Part shown: one piece after another, positions 27,315 through 35,987 of the stretch
How the letters are laid out: every line of letters starts with the position of its first letter
Numbering within the stretch: position 1 is the first letter of the stretch
Assembly: GCF_000468035.1 (NCBI RefSeq)
Contig: NZ_KI260535.1
Location: forward strand, 62,001-126,000
Source of the DNA: Selenomonas sp. oral taxon 892 str. F0426
Lineage (GTDB): Bacteria > Bacillota > Negativicutes > Selenomonadales > Selenomonadaceae
Length of the DNA stretch: 64,000 bases
Reading direction: 5' to 3'
Notes under the pieces: generated by a model
What the model was told of the DNA's origin: nothing
The model's database searches: none
What the model saw: only the letters and a program-made list of their open reading frames with translations
Program-made: the position numbers and the translations under genes

Positions 27315-27986
27315 ATGGCAAGAGTATTTTTTCCAAGCTGCAAAATCAAGGCTGACTTTCCCGCGGAGAGCGAAGATGTGCGGCGCTATCTGGAGGAACA
27401 GCACGGTGTCACAACGACGGGCTGCTGCAAGCCCTGCCGCACGCAGCTGACCGATGCCGATCAGGCGGTCGTCATCTGCAACAACTGCGCCGCCATTGTC
27501 GAAGAGAGTTCAGCGGCCCCCACACTCACCTACGTGTGGGAGCTGATCGATCAGGATACGAACTTCCCCTTCCCCGACCACAGCGGCATGCAGGTGACCG
27601 TACAGGACTGCTGGGCAGCGCGCGAACGGCGCGGCATGCAGGAGGCGATCCGCTCCCTCCTTCACAAAATGAACATCGAGGTCGTCGAGCAGGAGGAAAA
27701 CTTCAATCGAACGCGATTCCACGGCCGTACGCTCTTGAATCCCTGTCCGCCGGTCAATGCAAAACTTGCCCCCCGCCGCTATGAAAACGGCACATCCCCC
27801 ATGTTTACCCCCATGGCCGAAGAGGAGCAGAGCATCTACTTGACCCGGCACGCAGAAAAACTTCCCGCAGATAATGTCGTCTGCTCCTGCAAGCCCTGCC
27901 GCGACGGCATCACGTCAGGAGGGAAAACGGGAATTCACATCCTCCAGCTGCTCTTTCCAAAAGAACAGGAGATACAAAATGATTGA
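27315..27986 (+). CDS. Cysteine-rich CCG-domain-like protein
   Basis: 223 residues, no membrane segments. Two similar halves each resemble a CCG (HdrB-type) domain: FFPSCKIKADFP, GCCKPCRTQ, then VVICNNC; and VQDCWAARERRG, LNPCPP, VVCSCKPCRDG, GIHILQLLFP. In HdrB and LutA/GlpC proteins such Cys clusters bind iron-sulfur centres; here the CCG triplet reads CCK, so ligation may differ. Overlaps the following metallo-hydrolase gene by 8 bases. Function unknown; redox role inferred. Confidence 0.55.
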   Translation: MARVFFPSCKIKADFPAESEDVRRYLEEQHGVTTTGCCKPCRTQLTDADQAVVICNNCAAIVEESSAAPTLTYVWELIDQDTNFPFPDHSGMQVTVQDCWAARERRGMQEAIRSLLHKMNIEVVEQEENFNRTRFHGRTLLNPCPPVNAKLAPRRYENGTSPMFTPMAEEEQSIYLTRHAEKLPADNVVCSCKPCRDGITSGGKTGIHILQLLFPKEQEIQND

Positions 27987-28605
27987 GTGCATGACCGTCG
28001 GTGATATGATCCCGACCAATTCTTTTTTCTATATCGATGACGAGACAAAGCACGGCTTCCTGATCGATGCCGGCGCCGAGGGAGGCCGTCTCGCTGCCCA
28101 TGCGAAGGAAAAGGGCTGGACGATCGAGCGTCTCCTGCTCACGCACTGCCATTTTGACCACATCGGCGGCGTCAACGACTTCCTGCGTCACATCCCCTGC
28201 CCCGTCTATGCTGCCGAGGACAGCCCGCGCTACTATGCCGACCCCAGATGGAATCTCTCCCTCTGGGGCGGCGAGGCCGTCACGCTCTCGGATGTAAAGA
28301 CATTCGCAGACCGTGAGACCATCGCTCTCGCTGCAAATCCCAAATTCACACTCGATGTGCGCTACTCTCCGGGACATACGACGGACTCCTGCATCTTCTA
28401 CAGTGCGTCAGATCATGCCGCATTTGTCGGCGATACCATCTTCTTTGCAAGCATCGGCCGTACGGATTTCCCGGGCGGCAACACGCAGGAGCTCTGGGAA
28501 AGTATCGCACGGGAGGTCTTTACCCTGCCGCCGGATACTGTTCTCTACTCGGGACATACGGAAGAGACCACCGTAGCTGCTGAGATGGCACGCTATCGCC
28601 GATGA
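27979..28605 (+). CDS. Metallo-beta-lactamase-fold hydrolase (glyoxalase II-like)
   Basis: 208 residues. Binuclear metal motif THCHFDHIGG, further ligands in YSPGHTTDS and FVGDTIFFASIGRTDFPGG, and YSGHTEETT near the C-terminus. The family hydrolyses thioesters such as lactoylglutathione; in this lineage the exact substrate is unknown. AGGAG precedes ATG 27979. It is coupled both to the Cys-rich gene before it and to holA (ATGA overlap) after it. Confidence 0.92.
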   Translation: MIECMTVGDMIPTNSFFYIDDETKHGFLIDAGAEGGRLAAHAKEKGWTIERLLLTHCHFDHIGGVNDFLRHIPCPVYAAEDSPRYYADPRWNLSLWGGEAVTLSDVKTFADRETIALAANPKFTLDVRYSPGHTTDSCIFYSASDHAAFVGDTIFFASIGRTDFPGGNTQELWESIAREVFTLPPDTVLYSGHTEETTVAAEMARYRR

Positions 28606-29645
28606 ACTACCCGGAGTTTATGGCATCCCTCGCAAAAGGCGCGCTTCCGCACGTCTTCCTGCTTGCCGGCGAGGAAAGCTACTATACGCGGCGTGCGGAG
28701 GAGGCGATTCTGCGCCGGCTTCTGCCCACACCGGAGGAGCGTGCGGATGCCCTCATCCGCTATGAGGAGATGCCTCCCATCGATGTGCTGATGGAGTCGC
28801 TCGAGACCGCTCCATTTTTCACGGACAAAATCGTTGTCCTCGTGCGCGATGCGGCGATCTTCCGTGCAGGGAAAAAAAAGGACGAGGAGGATCTCTCCTC
28901 CTCCAAAGATACCCATGCAGACTGCCTGATCACGCTCCTCTCCGACCTCCCCTCCACCACATACGCAGTCTTTACTCTCGGTGCCAAGCCTGACAAGCGG
29001 CGCAAGCTCTATCAGGCTGTCGAAAAATACGGCCGCGTGCTTGAGAGTGAACCCGTGCGTACGTGGACGGTGGAAAATTGGCTGAATGGCCGACTGCGTG
29101 AGATGGGGCGCTCTATGCAGAGGGAGGCACGCTCTTTCTTTCTAAATGTCGTCAGCATGATGCCGACCATCTCACTCGAATTTCTCGACCGCCAACTCGA
29201 AAAGCTGACACTCTACACGGACAATGCCCAGTTCACAGAGGCAGACCTTCGCGCTGCATTCTCCGAAATGCCCGAGGTATCAGTCTTTGCTCTGATGGAT
29301 GCCGTGAGTGCACGCGATGTGCAGCGTGCGCTGGATCTGCTTGCACGCTGCCGCGCAGATGGTGTTCACTTCACTGTTCTGCTCGCCCTCCTCACCCGCC
29401 ATGTGCGTCAGCTCTGGCAGGCGAAACGCCTCCTCATGACAGGTACGCCGCCGAAGGGCCTCGGCAAGGTCATGGGCCTGCATCCCTTCATCGCCGAAAA
29501 ACTCGGTGGGCACGCAAGGGGATTCTCTGAGGCAACGCTTGCGCGTGCCATCCTCTCCCTCGCCGATGCCGACTATCTGCTGAAAACGGGGCAAGCGGGC
29601 GATGAACTGTTGGAGGATGCCCTAATTCGCCTGTGCAGGAAGTAA
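28602..29645 (+). CDS. holA: DNA polymerase III subunit delta
   Basis: 347 residues, typical length. Clamp-loader subunit that opens the sliding clamp. N-terminal VFLLAGEESYYTRRAEEAI, the PFFTDKIVVLVRDA strand, and the C-terminal helical domain with LARCRADGVHFTVLLALLTR and RQLWQAKRL match the family. Overlaps the preceding gene by ATGA and is followed directly by a terminator. Confidence 0.92.
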   Translation: MNYPEFMASLAKGALPHVFLLAGEESYYTRRAEEAILRRLLPTPEERADALIRYEEMPPIDVLMESLETAPFFTDKIVVLVRDAAIFRAGKKKDEEDLSSSKDTHADCLITLLSDLPSTTYAVFTLGAKPDKRRKLYQAVEKYGRVLESEPVRTWTVENWLNGRLREMGRSMQREARSFFLNVVSMMPTISLEFLDRQLEKLTLYTDNAQFTEADLRAAFSEMPEVSVFALMDAVSARDVQRALDLLARCRADGVHFTVLLALLTRHVRQLWQAKRLLMTGTPPKGLGKVMGLHPFIAEKLGGHARGFSEATLARAILSLADADYLLKTGQAGDELLEDALIRLCRK

Positions 29646-29688
29646 ATGAGGCTGTTGCACGAAAGACTCGTGCAGCAGCCTCATTTTT
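29646..29688 (+). terminator. Terminator after holA
   Basis: ATGAGGCTGTTGCACGA pairs with TCGTGCAGCAGCCTCAT (one mismatch) and is followed by TTTTTG. The arm core GGCTGTTGCACGA recurs at 44242 and 44409. Confidence 0.9.
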
Positions 29689-29700
29689 GTTGCAAAAAAT

Positions 29701-29730
29701 AGTTCCCGGTGTTTTCAAACACCAGGAACT
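29701..29730 (-). terminator. Terminator of the glycan island
   Basis: AGTTCCCGGTGTTT/AAACACCAGGAACT hairpin. Read on the minus strand it is followed by ATTTTTTGC, so it ends the minus-strand operon, about 80 bases after its last gene. Confidence 0.8.
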
Positions 29731-29812
29731 GGCGTAAAGACCTCGTCCACCTCCTGCCGCACGACATCCATTCAACCAAGGAGCTTGCACGGATCGTTGT
29801 TGCCCCCACGCC

Positions 29813-31075
29813 TCACCCCTTCACAAAGCCTTCGGTCGTGGGGATGAATCGTGACAAATATTGCACATCCTCGTCATCCGGCAGCACTTCTTTCAGCTCG
29901 TTCAGCTTCGCCTTCGCCTGCTCGGTTTTCCCTTGCTGAATATAGACCATTGCGCTCCGCTTATGAAAAGCGATCCATCCCTCAGCATACGCTGAAGCTG
30001 CCGAAGAAAGCTCTCCAATACGACAATAATCCTCTGCTTGCTCATTTTCTACTTCACGAAGCGAAAACAGCCATTTGGCAATCGCTATGAAAAGATCTTT
30101 GCGAGCATCCTGAATTTCCTGTGCCTCTTCAAGGGGGGCGTCGAAATTCTCCCACGCCATCAGTTGATGCGTATACCTACAGTTGACCATTTCAATGAAA
30201 TAATGCAGCTTCTCCGAATCAGGCATCTCCGCGCGCAATAGCAGTTCGGCGGTATCCCTAAGCGCGTACAAATATACTTTATATAAGAACGCCCAATTTC
30301 GTTGACTGATGGGACCAAACGCGCTTAAGTAGTCAATGGCGGCTTTATGCAAAATTTGATCACATTGAACCCGCTGCGGATGCATGGTATAAGACACGGA
30401 TTTTGGGAATATATAATACTTATGCAGCGACCGCGGCAAAATTCCGACGCGTTTCGCATTTTGAAAAACACGCATCGTATTGAATGTATCACCGCCGTAG
30501 GCGACGGGATAGTTCGGACAATCTTCATGTCTCGTGATATAGTTCCGAAGGACTCTGCCTTTATATAATTTGCCCCAACACGTTCTCATAAAACCATGAT
30601 ACTGCGGAAACAGTTCTGCAAATTGCAGTCCCTCCAAGATCACCGTTTCAGTGAACACACGCTGACTGAACAAGCGATTCTCTTGTGCAGCATCCAGGAA
30701 ATCATTGCCACAGCAGGCAATGTCCAGGTCATACTTCTGCATGAAACCAAGCATTTCTTCAAAAAATGTCGGCAGATATTCGTCATCGGCATCGAGTTCA
30801 CAAAAATAATCGTCATCATCGACATGAAGCGGCAAATCAATATATTCCGCACTGTCCTCCCAAACGTGATTCACTCCATTATAAAACGGAACAATGCGGC
30901 GATCCAATTTCGCATACGCCTCAATGATCTGATGGGTCGCCCCACCGTCAGTAGAGCCATTGTCACACAGATAGTAGATATAGTCTGTATGTGTCTGATG
31001 AAGGACGCTGTCCACGGTGCGCCGCAATGTTTTGGAAGCATTGTAGGCATGCGTTCGTATATATATCTTCTTCAT
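29813..31075 (-). CDS. GT2-type glycosyltransferase with helical C-terminal repeats
   Basis: 420 residues. N-terminal GT-A fold: IYIRTHAYNASKTLRRTVDS, YYLCDNGSTDGG, and a DDDD/DADDEY cluster in place of the usual single DxD. The C-terminal ~100 residues (SAASAYAEGWIAFHKRS, IQQGKTEQAKAKLNELKEVL) look TPR-like. Transfers a sugar from a nucleotide sugar; acceptor unknown. Last gene of the eight-gene island. Ribosome site weak (GAGAAA). Confidence 0.82.
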   Translation of the reverse strand: MKKIYIRTHAYNASKTLRRTVDSVLHQTHTDYIYYLCDNGSTDGGATHQIIEAYAKLDRRIVPFYNGVNHVWEDSAEYIDLPLHVDDDDYFCELDADDEYLPTFFEEMLGFMQKYDLDIACCGNDFLDAAQENRLFSQRVFTETVILEGLQFAELFPQYHGFMRTCWGKLYKGRVLRNYITRHEDCPNYPVAYGGDTFNTMRVFQNAKRVGILPRSLHKYYIFPKSVSYTMHPQRVQCDQILHKAAIDYLSAFGPISQRNWAFLYKVYLYALRDTAELLLRAEMPDSEKLHYFIEMVNCRYTHQLMAWENFDAPLEEAQEIQDARKDLFIAIAKWLFSLREVENEQAEDYCRIGELSSAASAYAEGWIAFHKRSAMVYIQQGKTEQAKAKLNELKEVLPDDEDVQYLSRFIPTTEGFVKG

Positions 31076-31091
31076 AGCAATTTCTCAGATT

Positions 31092-31949
31092 TTATACTCT
31101 TTCAAAGAAAAACAGCGTATTGACCTCATGGCTCGGATCCGGATGATGCTCCTTGAGCGCAAAACCGTTTTGCGCCATCAGGTCAATCACTTCCTGCTCC
31201 GTGAAATGATTGACATAGGCAGATATACGTCTGCCCTCTATATCCGGAAACTTCTCCAGCGTCATATACGATAAAATAATTTTCTGTTTTGTTGTTGTAG
31301 ATACATGGCGCAGCAGCGACTCGCTTGTAGTTACAAACTCCAATATCCCGGTAAGTACGGCAACATCGGCAGATATATCGGGGAAATCTCCCGCATTCAA
31401 ATCACATACGATAGTTTCATCCGAACGTCGAATATAATCAATGGGATAGTATTCCGCACAACCGGCAGGCAGGAGTGTTTTCAAAAACATCTCGCCGGCG
31501 CCATAATCAATGACGGAGTGAACATTTTCATCGATCCACATAGCAACATCCCTGTTCCGCATGCGCATCCGCTTCCAATCGGCCTCCTGATCCAGCGCGG
31601 ACCAAGTGACGTTCTCCGCGATAAACAACGTATATGAGAGGATCTGATCTGCCGGAACGCCCAAGTCCTCCAACTGTTTTTTTATTTCATGAAAGAACAC
31701 CGCTGATGAAATCAAAACATTGGCATTCGGATAGGCCGCCCTCATCTCCTGCGGCGAAAGAACCTTCCGACCATCCTGTCCCTGCTCCTGTTTTTCCGTA
31801 TTATTATCTGCAAGACAGGCAATCGGTATATGGTGCGCGTCACAATACGCGATGATTTTCGCGCCCATGCCCCCCATTCCAAAGAGCGCAAGGGGGCGCT
31901 CGGTCAATCGTGCTCTGAGCCCTTCAGTGTCTTTCGGCTGTATCAACAT
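31092..31949 (-). CDS. Rossmann module fused to SAM-dependent methyltransferase
   Basis: 285 residues. Residues ~18-110 form a Rossmann-like module: ALFGMGGMGAKIIAY, then ACLADNNTEKQ, SPQEMRAAYPNANVLIS and LEDLGVPADQIL. The second half is a class I methyltransferase with VIDYGAGEMFLKTLLP (SAM glycine loop) and VAVLTGILEFV. ATG 31949 follows GAGGAAG; a TTG at 31967 would overlap the acp stop. Target unknown. The same N-terminal module occurs in two other island genes. Confidence 0.7.
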   Translation of the reverse strand: MLIQPKDTEGLRARLTERPLALFGMGGMGAKIIAYCDAHHIPIACLADNNTEKQEQGQDGRKVLSPQEMRAAYPNANVLISSAVFFHEIKKQLEDLGVPADQILSYTLFIAENVTWSALDQEADWKRMRMRNRDVAMWIDENVHSVIDYGAGEMFLKTLLPAGCAEYYPIDYIRRSDETIVCDLNAGDFPDISADVAVLTGILEFVTTSESLLRHVSTTTKQKIILSYMTLEKFPDIEGRRISAYVNHFTEQEVIDLMAQNGFALKEHHPDPSHEVNTLFFFERV

Positions 31950-31963
31950 ACATTCTTCCTCTA

Positions 31964-32194
31964 TCAAATTCCCTTACTTTTCCTGACCAACTGCGCAATC
32001 GCGTCTGCATTGGCAAAGTTGACCGCTGTCAGCGCCTCATCGGCAATTTCGACATCAAAAACATTCTCCAGCTGTGCGGACAAATGAAGAATGGTAAGAG
32101 AGTCCAAAATACCGCTTTCGATGAGCTCGGTTGTTTCCGTTATCTCTTCATAGGGGCGCATCTCGTTCATGATCCCGATAATTTTTTTAACCAC
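31964..32194 (-). CDS. Acyl/peptidyl carrier protein
   Basis: 76 residues. The phosphopantetheine attachment Ser lies in ESGILDSLTIL (D-S-L), at residue ~32. Acidic four-helix carrier. GTG 32194 is preceded by AGGAGGAG and overlaps the end of the adenylation gene by 8 bases, so the carrier and its loading enzyme are coupled. Likely holds the acyl or aminoacyl group activated by that enzyme. It is not the fatty-acid acpP by context. Confidence 0.93.
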   Translation of the reverse strand: MVKKIIGIMNEMRPYEEITETTELIESGILDSLTILHLSAQLENVFDVEIADEALTAVNFANADAIAQLVRKSKGI

Positions 32195-33704
32195 AGTATG
32201 CTCCTCCTAACTCGATTCGATCGATCTTGCCATTCGCATTGAGCGGCAGCGCCTCCAAATCCACGATAAGGGCGGGCAGCATATAATGCGGCAAACGGGT
32301 TTTCAAATGCTGATACAATGCCGTCTTGTCGATGCCCTCGGCAGCCACAAAAAGGATGATCCTCTGCTTTTGTGCATCGTACAGGGCGCAGCTCTGCTTC
32401 ACATCCCGATACGCGCTCGCCGCTGTCTCAATCTCCCCCAACTCAATCCGGTGCCCCATATGTTTGATCTGGTAATCTTTGCGCCCCAGATACAGCAGCT
32501 CGCCATACTGATTATATCGTACCAGATCGCCGGTACGATATATTTTTTCGGGATACATGGTGTTGAGCGGATTCTGTGTGAATGCGGCAGCCGTTTTTTC
32601 GGGGTTGCGATAATATCCATGGGACAGGCAGGTGCCCCTGACGCACAGCTCGCCAATCTCCCCGTCGGCAGCCGGCTCATCCCGTTCGTTCAACACCAGA
32701 ATATCGGTGTTGCGGCAGGGGAATCCAATCGGAAGGCTTTCCACATCAGAAAATTCACGTTCCACGATAAAATAGGTGCAAACATCTGTGATTTCGGTAG
32801 GCCCGTAGAGATTGGCATACAGGGCATTGGGAAGGGCGCGGCGCCAAACATTCAGCTGGGCGGTCGGCATCACTTCACCGCAAAACAAAATTTTCTCGAT
32901 CCCCTTGGGGCAGACCGTATCCAAGACACCCGAGTTCGCAACAAGGACAAGTGCCGAAGGCACCCAAAAGATCGTATTGATCCCGACCTCATCCAAGTAG
33001 CGGCACAAACGTTTCGAGGATAAGAATTTTTCCTCCGGAATGATGACCATTTTGCCGGCATTTTTGACCGTACTGTAAATGTCAAGAATCGAATTGTCAA
33101 AGTAGAACGGTGCTTGGTTTCCAAACACCGTGCGTTCGGAAAACGCAAACGTCTCCGCAAGCCACTCGGTATAATCGATCACCGAACGGTGACTGACGAC
33201 CACACCTTTCGGTATGCCGGTGGATCCGGAGGTGAACATCACATACAGCGGATCGGTATCAATCACAGTACGCCGGATCTTGTCGAGCACACCGTCATCG
33301 ACCGTCCCGACACACAGTTCTTCGAGATCCATCACCAGGGCATCTCCGGCGACCTCCAAAGCGGCTTCATGATGTATCCGATCTGTGAGGACGACGGAAG
33401 GATGCAGCGTGTCCATTATACTGCGCAGTCGCCCCTGCGGCATGGCCGTGTCCAGCGGCGTGTAGAAATTCCCGCTGTATGCCGCTGCAAAGAATGCGAT
33501 GATGCAGTCCACACCTTTCGGTAAATACACGGCGACAGGGCGGCATTTTTGCCCGTCGACAGCTGCAGCAATGGCAGAGGCCAACGCCCGACTTTGCGAT
33601 GCAAGTTGAGAAAAAGTCAACTGCTGCGCCGCATCCCGGAATGCAATTTTATCCGGGCAACGCTCGGCGGAATATTGTAAGTATTGGGTGACATTCTTAA
33701 GCAT
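32187..33704 (-). CDS. AMP-forming adenylation enzyme (NRPS/DltA-like)
   Basis: 505 residues, stand-alone A domain. Core motifs in order: YVMFTSGSTGIPKGVVVSHR (A3), FYFDNSILDIY (A4 with Asp typical of amino-acid activators), NLYGPTEITDVC (A5), YRTGDLVRY (A7), GRKDYQIKHMGHRIELGEIE (A8) and LNANGKIDR with the catalytic Lys (A10). Activates an acid as AMP ester and loads it on the adjacent carrier. Overall similar to D-alanine ligase DltA, but the substrate cannot be read from the sequence. Confidence 0.92.
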   Translation of the reverse strand: MLKNVTQYLQYSAERCPDKIAFRDAAQQLTFSQLASQSRALASAIAAAVDGQKCRPVAVYLPKGVDCIIAFFAAAYSGNFYTPLDTAMPQGRLRSIMDTLHPSVVLTDRIHHEAALEVAGDALVMDLEELCVGTVDDGVLDKIRRTVIDTDPLYVMFTSGSTGIPKGVVVSHRSVIDYTEWLAETFAFSERTVFGNQAPFYFDNSILDIYSTVKNAGKMVIIPEEKFLSSKRLCRYLDEVGINTIFWVPSALVLVANSGVLDTVCPKGIEKILFCGEVMPTAQLNVWRRALPNALYANLYGPTEITDVCTYFIVEREFSDVESLPIGFPCRNTDILVLNERDEPAADGEIGELCVRGTCLSHGYYRNPEKTAAAFTQNPLNTMYPEKIYRTGDLVRYNQYGELLYLGRKDYQIKHMGHRIELGEIETAASAYRDVKQSCALYDAQKQRIILFVAAEGIDKTALYQHLKTRLPHYMLPALIVDLEALPLNANGKIDRIELGGAYCG

Positions 33705-33712
33705 AGCATCCC

Positions 33713-34924
33713 CTATCCCATAACGGTGCGAATCACCTCGGATTCATGAAAAAATTTCAACAGCTTGCTCCGACCGGCATAGTTTGAAGTTTCATCGATC
33801 GTATTCGCTGCTGCAAACTCATCTGCCGTGAGCAGGAAGCTGGCATCTGAAACATGATAGTCCAGGCCTTCACGATCCAGAAATCCATACAGCTTCGTAA
33901 AATTTTCTTGATATCTCGCCTTAAAATCCACCCCAAAGAAGCGTTCACCCTGCATATAGTTGACCGGCGGCACATAGAGAACGATTGGGATCCCATACGC
34001 ATTCAAGAGACGGATGGTCTTTTTCAAATACACGACCCCTTCCGTTTCCTCCTTGATGCGGAACAGATAGTTCATCTGCATATACAGCTTCTCACTCGTA
34101 TCGTCCTCCGTTTTCTTAAAAGAAGCAAACGATTCCACTTGGAAGCGGCGAAACCGTTCTTCGGCAAGCTCTGCATACGCAGAGAACTCTGCCCGCGGCT
34201 GCTCTGTGGCATCCAACAGGCGGCGAATTAAGGTCGGGTGCTGCGTGCGCGGCATAAGATGCGCTTTTGGCGTCAATGCCTCCATCACCAATAATAATAA
34301 TAATAATAATGGACGCTCTCCCCGATCCAACAGGGCGTGAAGGATATGATGCTGCGCTTGCTGACCAAAGCCATGCATCGCGAGCACCTTGCAACGCTCT
34401 TGACCGAAGCTCGTTTTCATCATATCGCCCAAGGAATCCGTCACTTGATCTGTCAATGCGATATGCGAGAAGGCACAGTCGCCCATAACTAGCATGTGAT
34501 CGTCGACAGGCCGTTGATATTCCGCAAGATAGGCATGATAAACCGATAGATCAAAGGAGAACCAGTCGCGCCCCTCCTCTAGCTTTGCTCCGATGAGCTG
34601 ATCTCTCATAGATCCGCTGTTTTCCGGCGAAACGAGGAAAACTTGCCGCCCCCGGTAAGACAGGGCATCGCTCAGCGAACAAATATCATAGTCATGAATG
34701 AGATGCCCCTGTTTCTCAGGATTGTTGTCACAGAAAACAATCTTTTGAAAACCATGCTGTTCCAGGATGTGCAGCAGGCAACAGCCGCGTATTCCGGAAC
34801 CGAAGATCACAATCCGGCTCTCGGCGAGATTGTCCCTGAGCCGCACCACCTCGGATTGAAAATATTGGTAGACGAGAGCATTCTCAGACGTGACCGGCCA
34901 TGCAAAATCAATTTTTTCACGCAT
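33713..34924 (-). CDS. Rossmann module fused to SGNH-like domain
   Basis: 403 residues. Residues ~36-122 carry the island's Rossmann-like module (RIVIFGSGIRGCCLL, IVFCDNNPEKQGHL). From ~144 an SGNH/DltD-like domain may follow: LVMGDCAFSH has Cys where SGNH enzymes carry Ser, and the usual C-terminal D-x-x-H-L-N-x-x-G block reads DETSNYAGRSKL. It is therefore either a diverged enzyme or a non-catalytic binder. A tract of seven Leu (residues 206-212) is encoded by a TTA microsatellite. ATG 34924 overlaps the radical-SAM gene by 8 bases. Confidence 0.6.
   Translation of the reverse strand: MREKIDFAWPVTSENALVYQYFQSEVVRLRDNLAESRIVIFGSGIRGCCLLHILEQHGFQKIVFCDNNPEKQGHLIHDYDICSLSDALSYRGRQVFLVSPENSGSMRDQLIGAKLEEGRDWFSFDLSVYHAYLAEYQRPVDDHMLVMGDCAFSHIALTDQVTDSLGDMMKTSFGQERCKVLAMHGFGQQAQHHILHALLDRGERPLLLLLLLVMEALTPKAHLMPRTQHPTLIRRLLDATEQPRAEFSAYAELAEERFRRFQVESFASFKKTEDDTSEKLYMQMNYLFRIKEETEGVVYLKKTIRLLNAYGIPIVLYVPPVNYMQGERFFGVDFKARYQENFTKLYGFLDREGLDYHVSDASFLLTADEFAAANTIDETSNYAGRSKLLKFFHESEVIRTVMG
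34290..34310. repeat. AAT trinucleotide microsatellite (seven units)
   Basis: Seven uninterrupted AAT units. On the coding (minus) strand they read as TTA/TTG Leu codons. TTA is rare in neighbouring genes. Slippage by whole units would alter the Leu-tract length without a frameshift. Confidence 0.95.
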
Positions 34925-35945
34925 CGTTTGATCGTTCCTCCAAACGTTCCAATATCCCATCTTTATAGGGGTCAAGGATATCCCCGGAGCCTGTAACCGT
35001 ATTAAAAGGCACAAAACATTCTTTGCAGGATCTCTGCTGATAGCGCGTCAAACGCAAATGTTCCTTCAAAAAATTCAATCGCTGACGGCTGTGCCATGCC
35101 GCCTGCAAGGTCGTATCATGGATATTGCCAAGGCTCATCGGCGGAGGAAGATTGGTACAGGGATAGATTCCTCCATCCGGTGCTACGAACATCTTATAAA
35201 AGACCAGCGGACAGTAATCTACCTTGCCGCATTCATACGCATATTTATTGATATTTTGATCCGCATTGACATCTATATTCTGCCAGAGCGGTACTACAGT
35301 TTCCACAAATATGCTGTCCGCAATGCCATCAAAAAGTTCATAGAAACGACGTTTGCTTTCCTGCACAGCTTCGTTCCCAAACGCGGCATCCGCGATCTTG
35401 ATATGAATCTTCAAATCCTTTGCTTTCGTCTCGTACATGAGCTTCAGGTGATGGTAGAATCGTTGAAAATCTATATTCGCTTTGCACGTACGCTGATATG
35501 CTGCGGCATCCAGCCCTTGCAACGAAACGACAATGCGTGATAATCCCGATTGCGCGATACGCGAAGCATTATCCTCCGTCAAAAGAGATGCATTCGTGTG
35601 CATATCAATGCGCTCCGCAACATTCAGCTGTTTCAGAAGACGCACCATATCCACAAGATGCGGATTGCACAAGGGCTCGCCGTGCCCCGAGAGCGAAACC
35701 AGCTTCAATTTCTGAGGGAAATCCTGGAGCTGCCGTGCGGCCTTTTCAAAGACCTCCGGGGACATCAGCTCGCCTGCGGCAGCGAAGCTCCAACTCGCAT
35801 CCTTTTCCCCCGACCGAAAGCAGTAGCTGCATCTGAAGTTGCAGCGCTCACTCAGATCCAAGATCACAGAAAGGGGCGTCGCCAGCGGCAGCCGTTCGCC
35901 CAAAACGACACGATCGGTATGATAGGAGGGTTCGCGAATGGTCAT
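34917..35945 (-). CDS. Radical SAM/SPASM-domain protein
   Basis: 342 residues. Radical-SAM cluster motif CNFRCSYCF (CxxxCxxC), then LKLVSLSGHGEPLCNPHL and IDMHTNASLLTED. A SPASM-type C-terminal region has further Cys (YECGKVDYCPLVF, IYPCTNLPPP, SCKECF) for auxiliary clusters. Such enzymes modify peptides, sugars or cofactors. In this island a glycan or carrier-bound group is plausible but unproven. GAGGTG precedes ATG 35945. Not an activase: no glycyl-radical partner is in the island. Confidence 0.88.
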   Translation of the reverse strand: MTIREPSYHTDRVVLGERLPLATPLSVILDLSERCNFRCSYCFRSGEKDASWSFAAAGELMSPEVFEKAARQLQDFPQKLKLVSLSGHGEPLCNPHLVDMVRLLKQLNVAERIDMHTNASLLTEDNASRIAQSGLSRIVVSLQGLDAAAYQRTCKANIDFQRFYHHLKLMYETKAKDLKIHIKIADAAFGNEAVQESKRRFYELFDGIADSIFVETVVPLWQNIDVNADQNINKYAYECGKVDYCPLVFYKMFVAPDGGIYPCTNLPPPMSLGNIHDTTLQAAWHSRQRLNFLKEHLRLTRYQQRSCKECFVPFNTVTGSGDILDPYKDGILERLEERSNDA

Positions 35946-35987
35946 GATACACCTCGTTTAGATTTTTCGCAACACGCTCCACACGCG

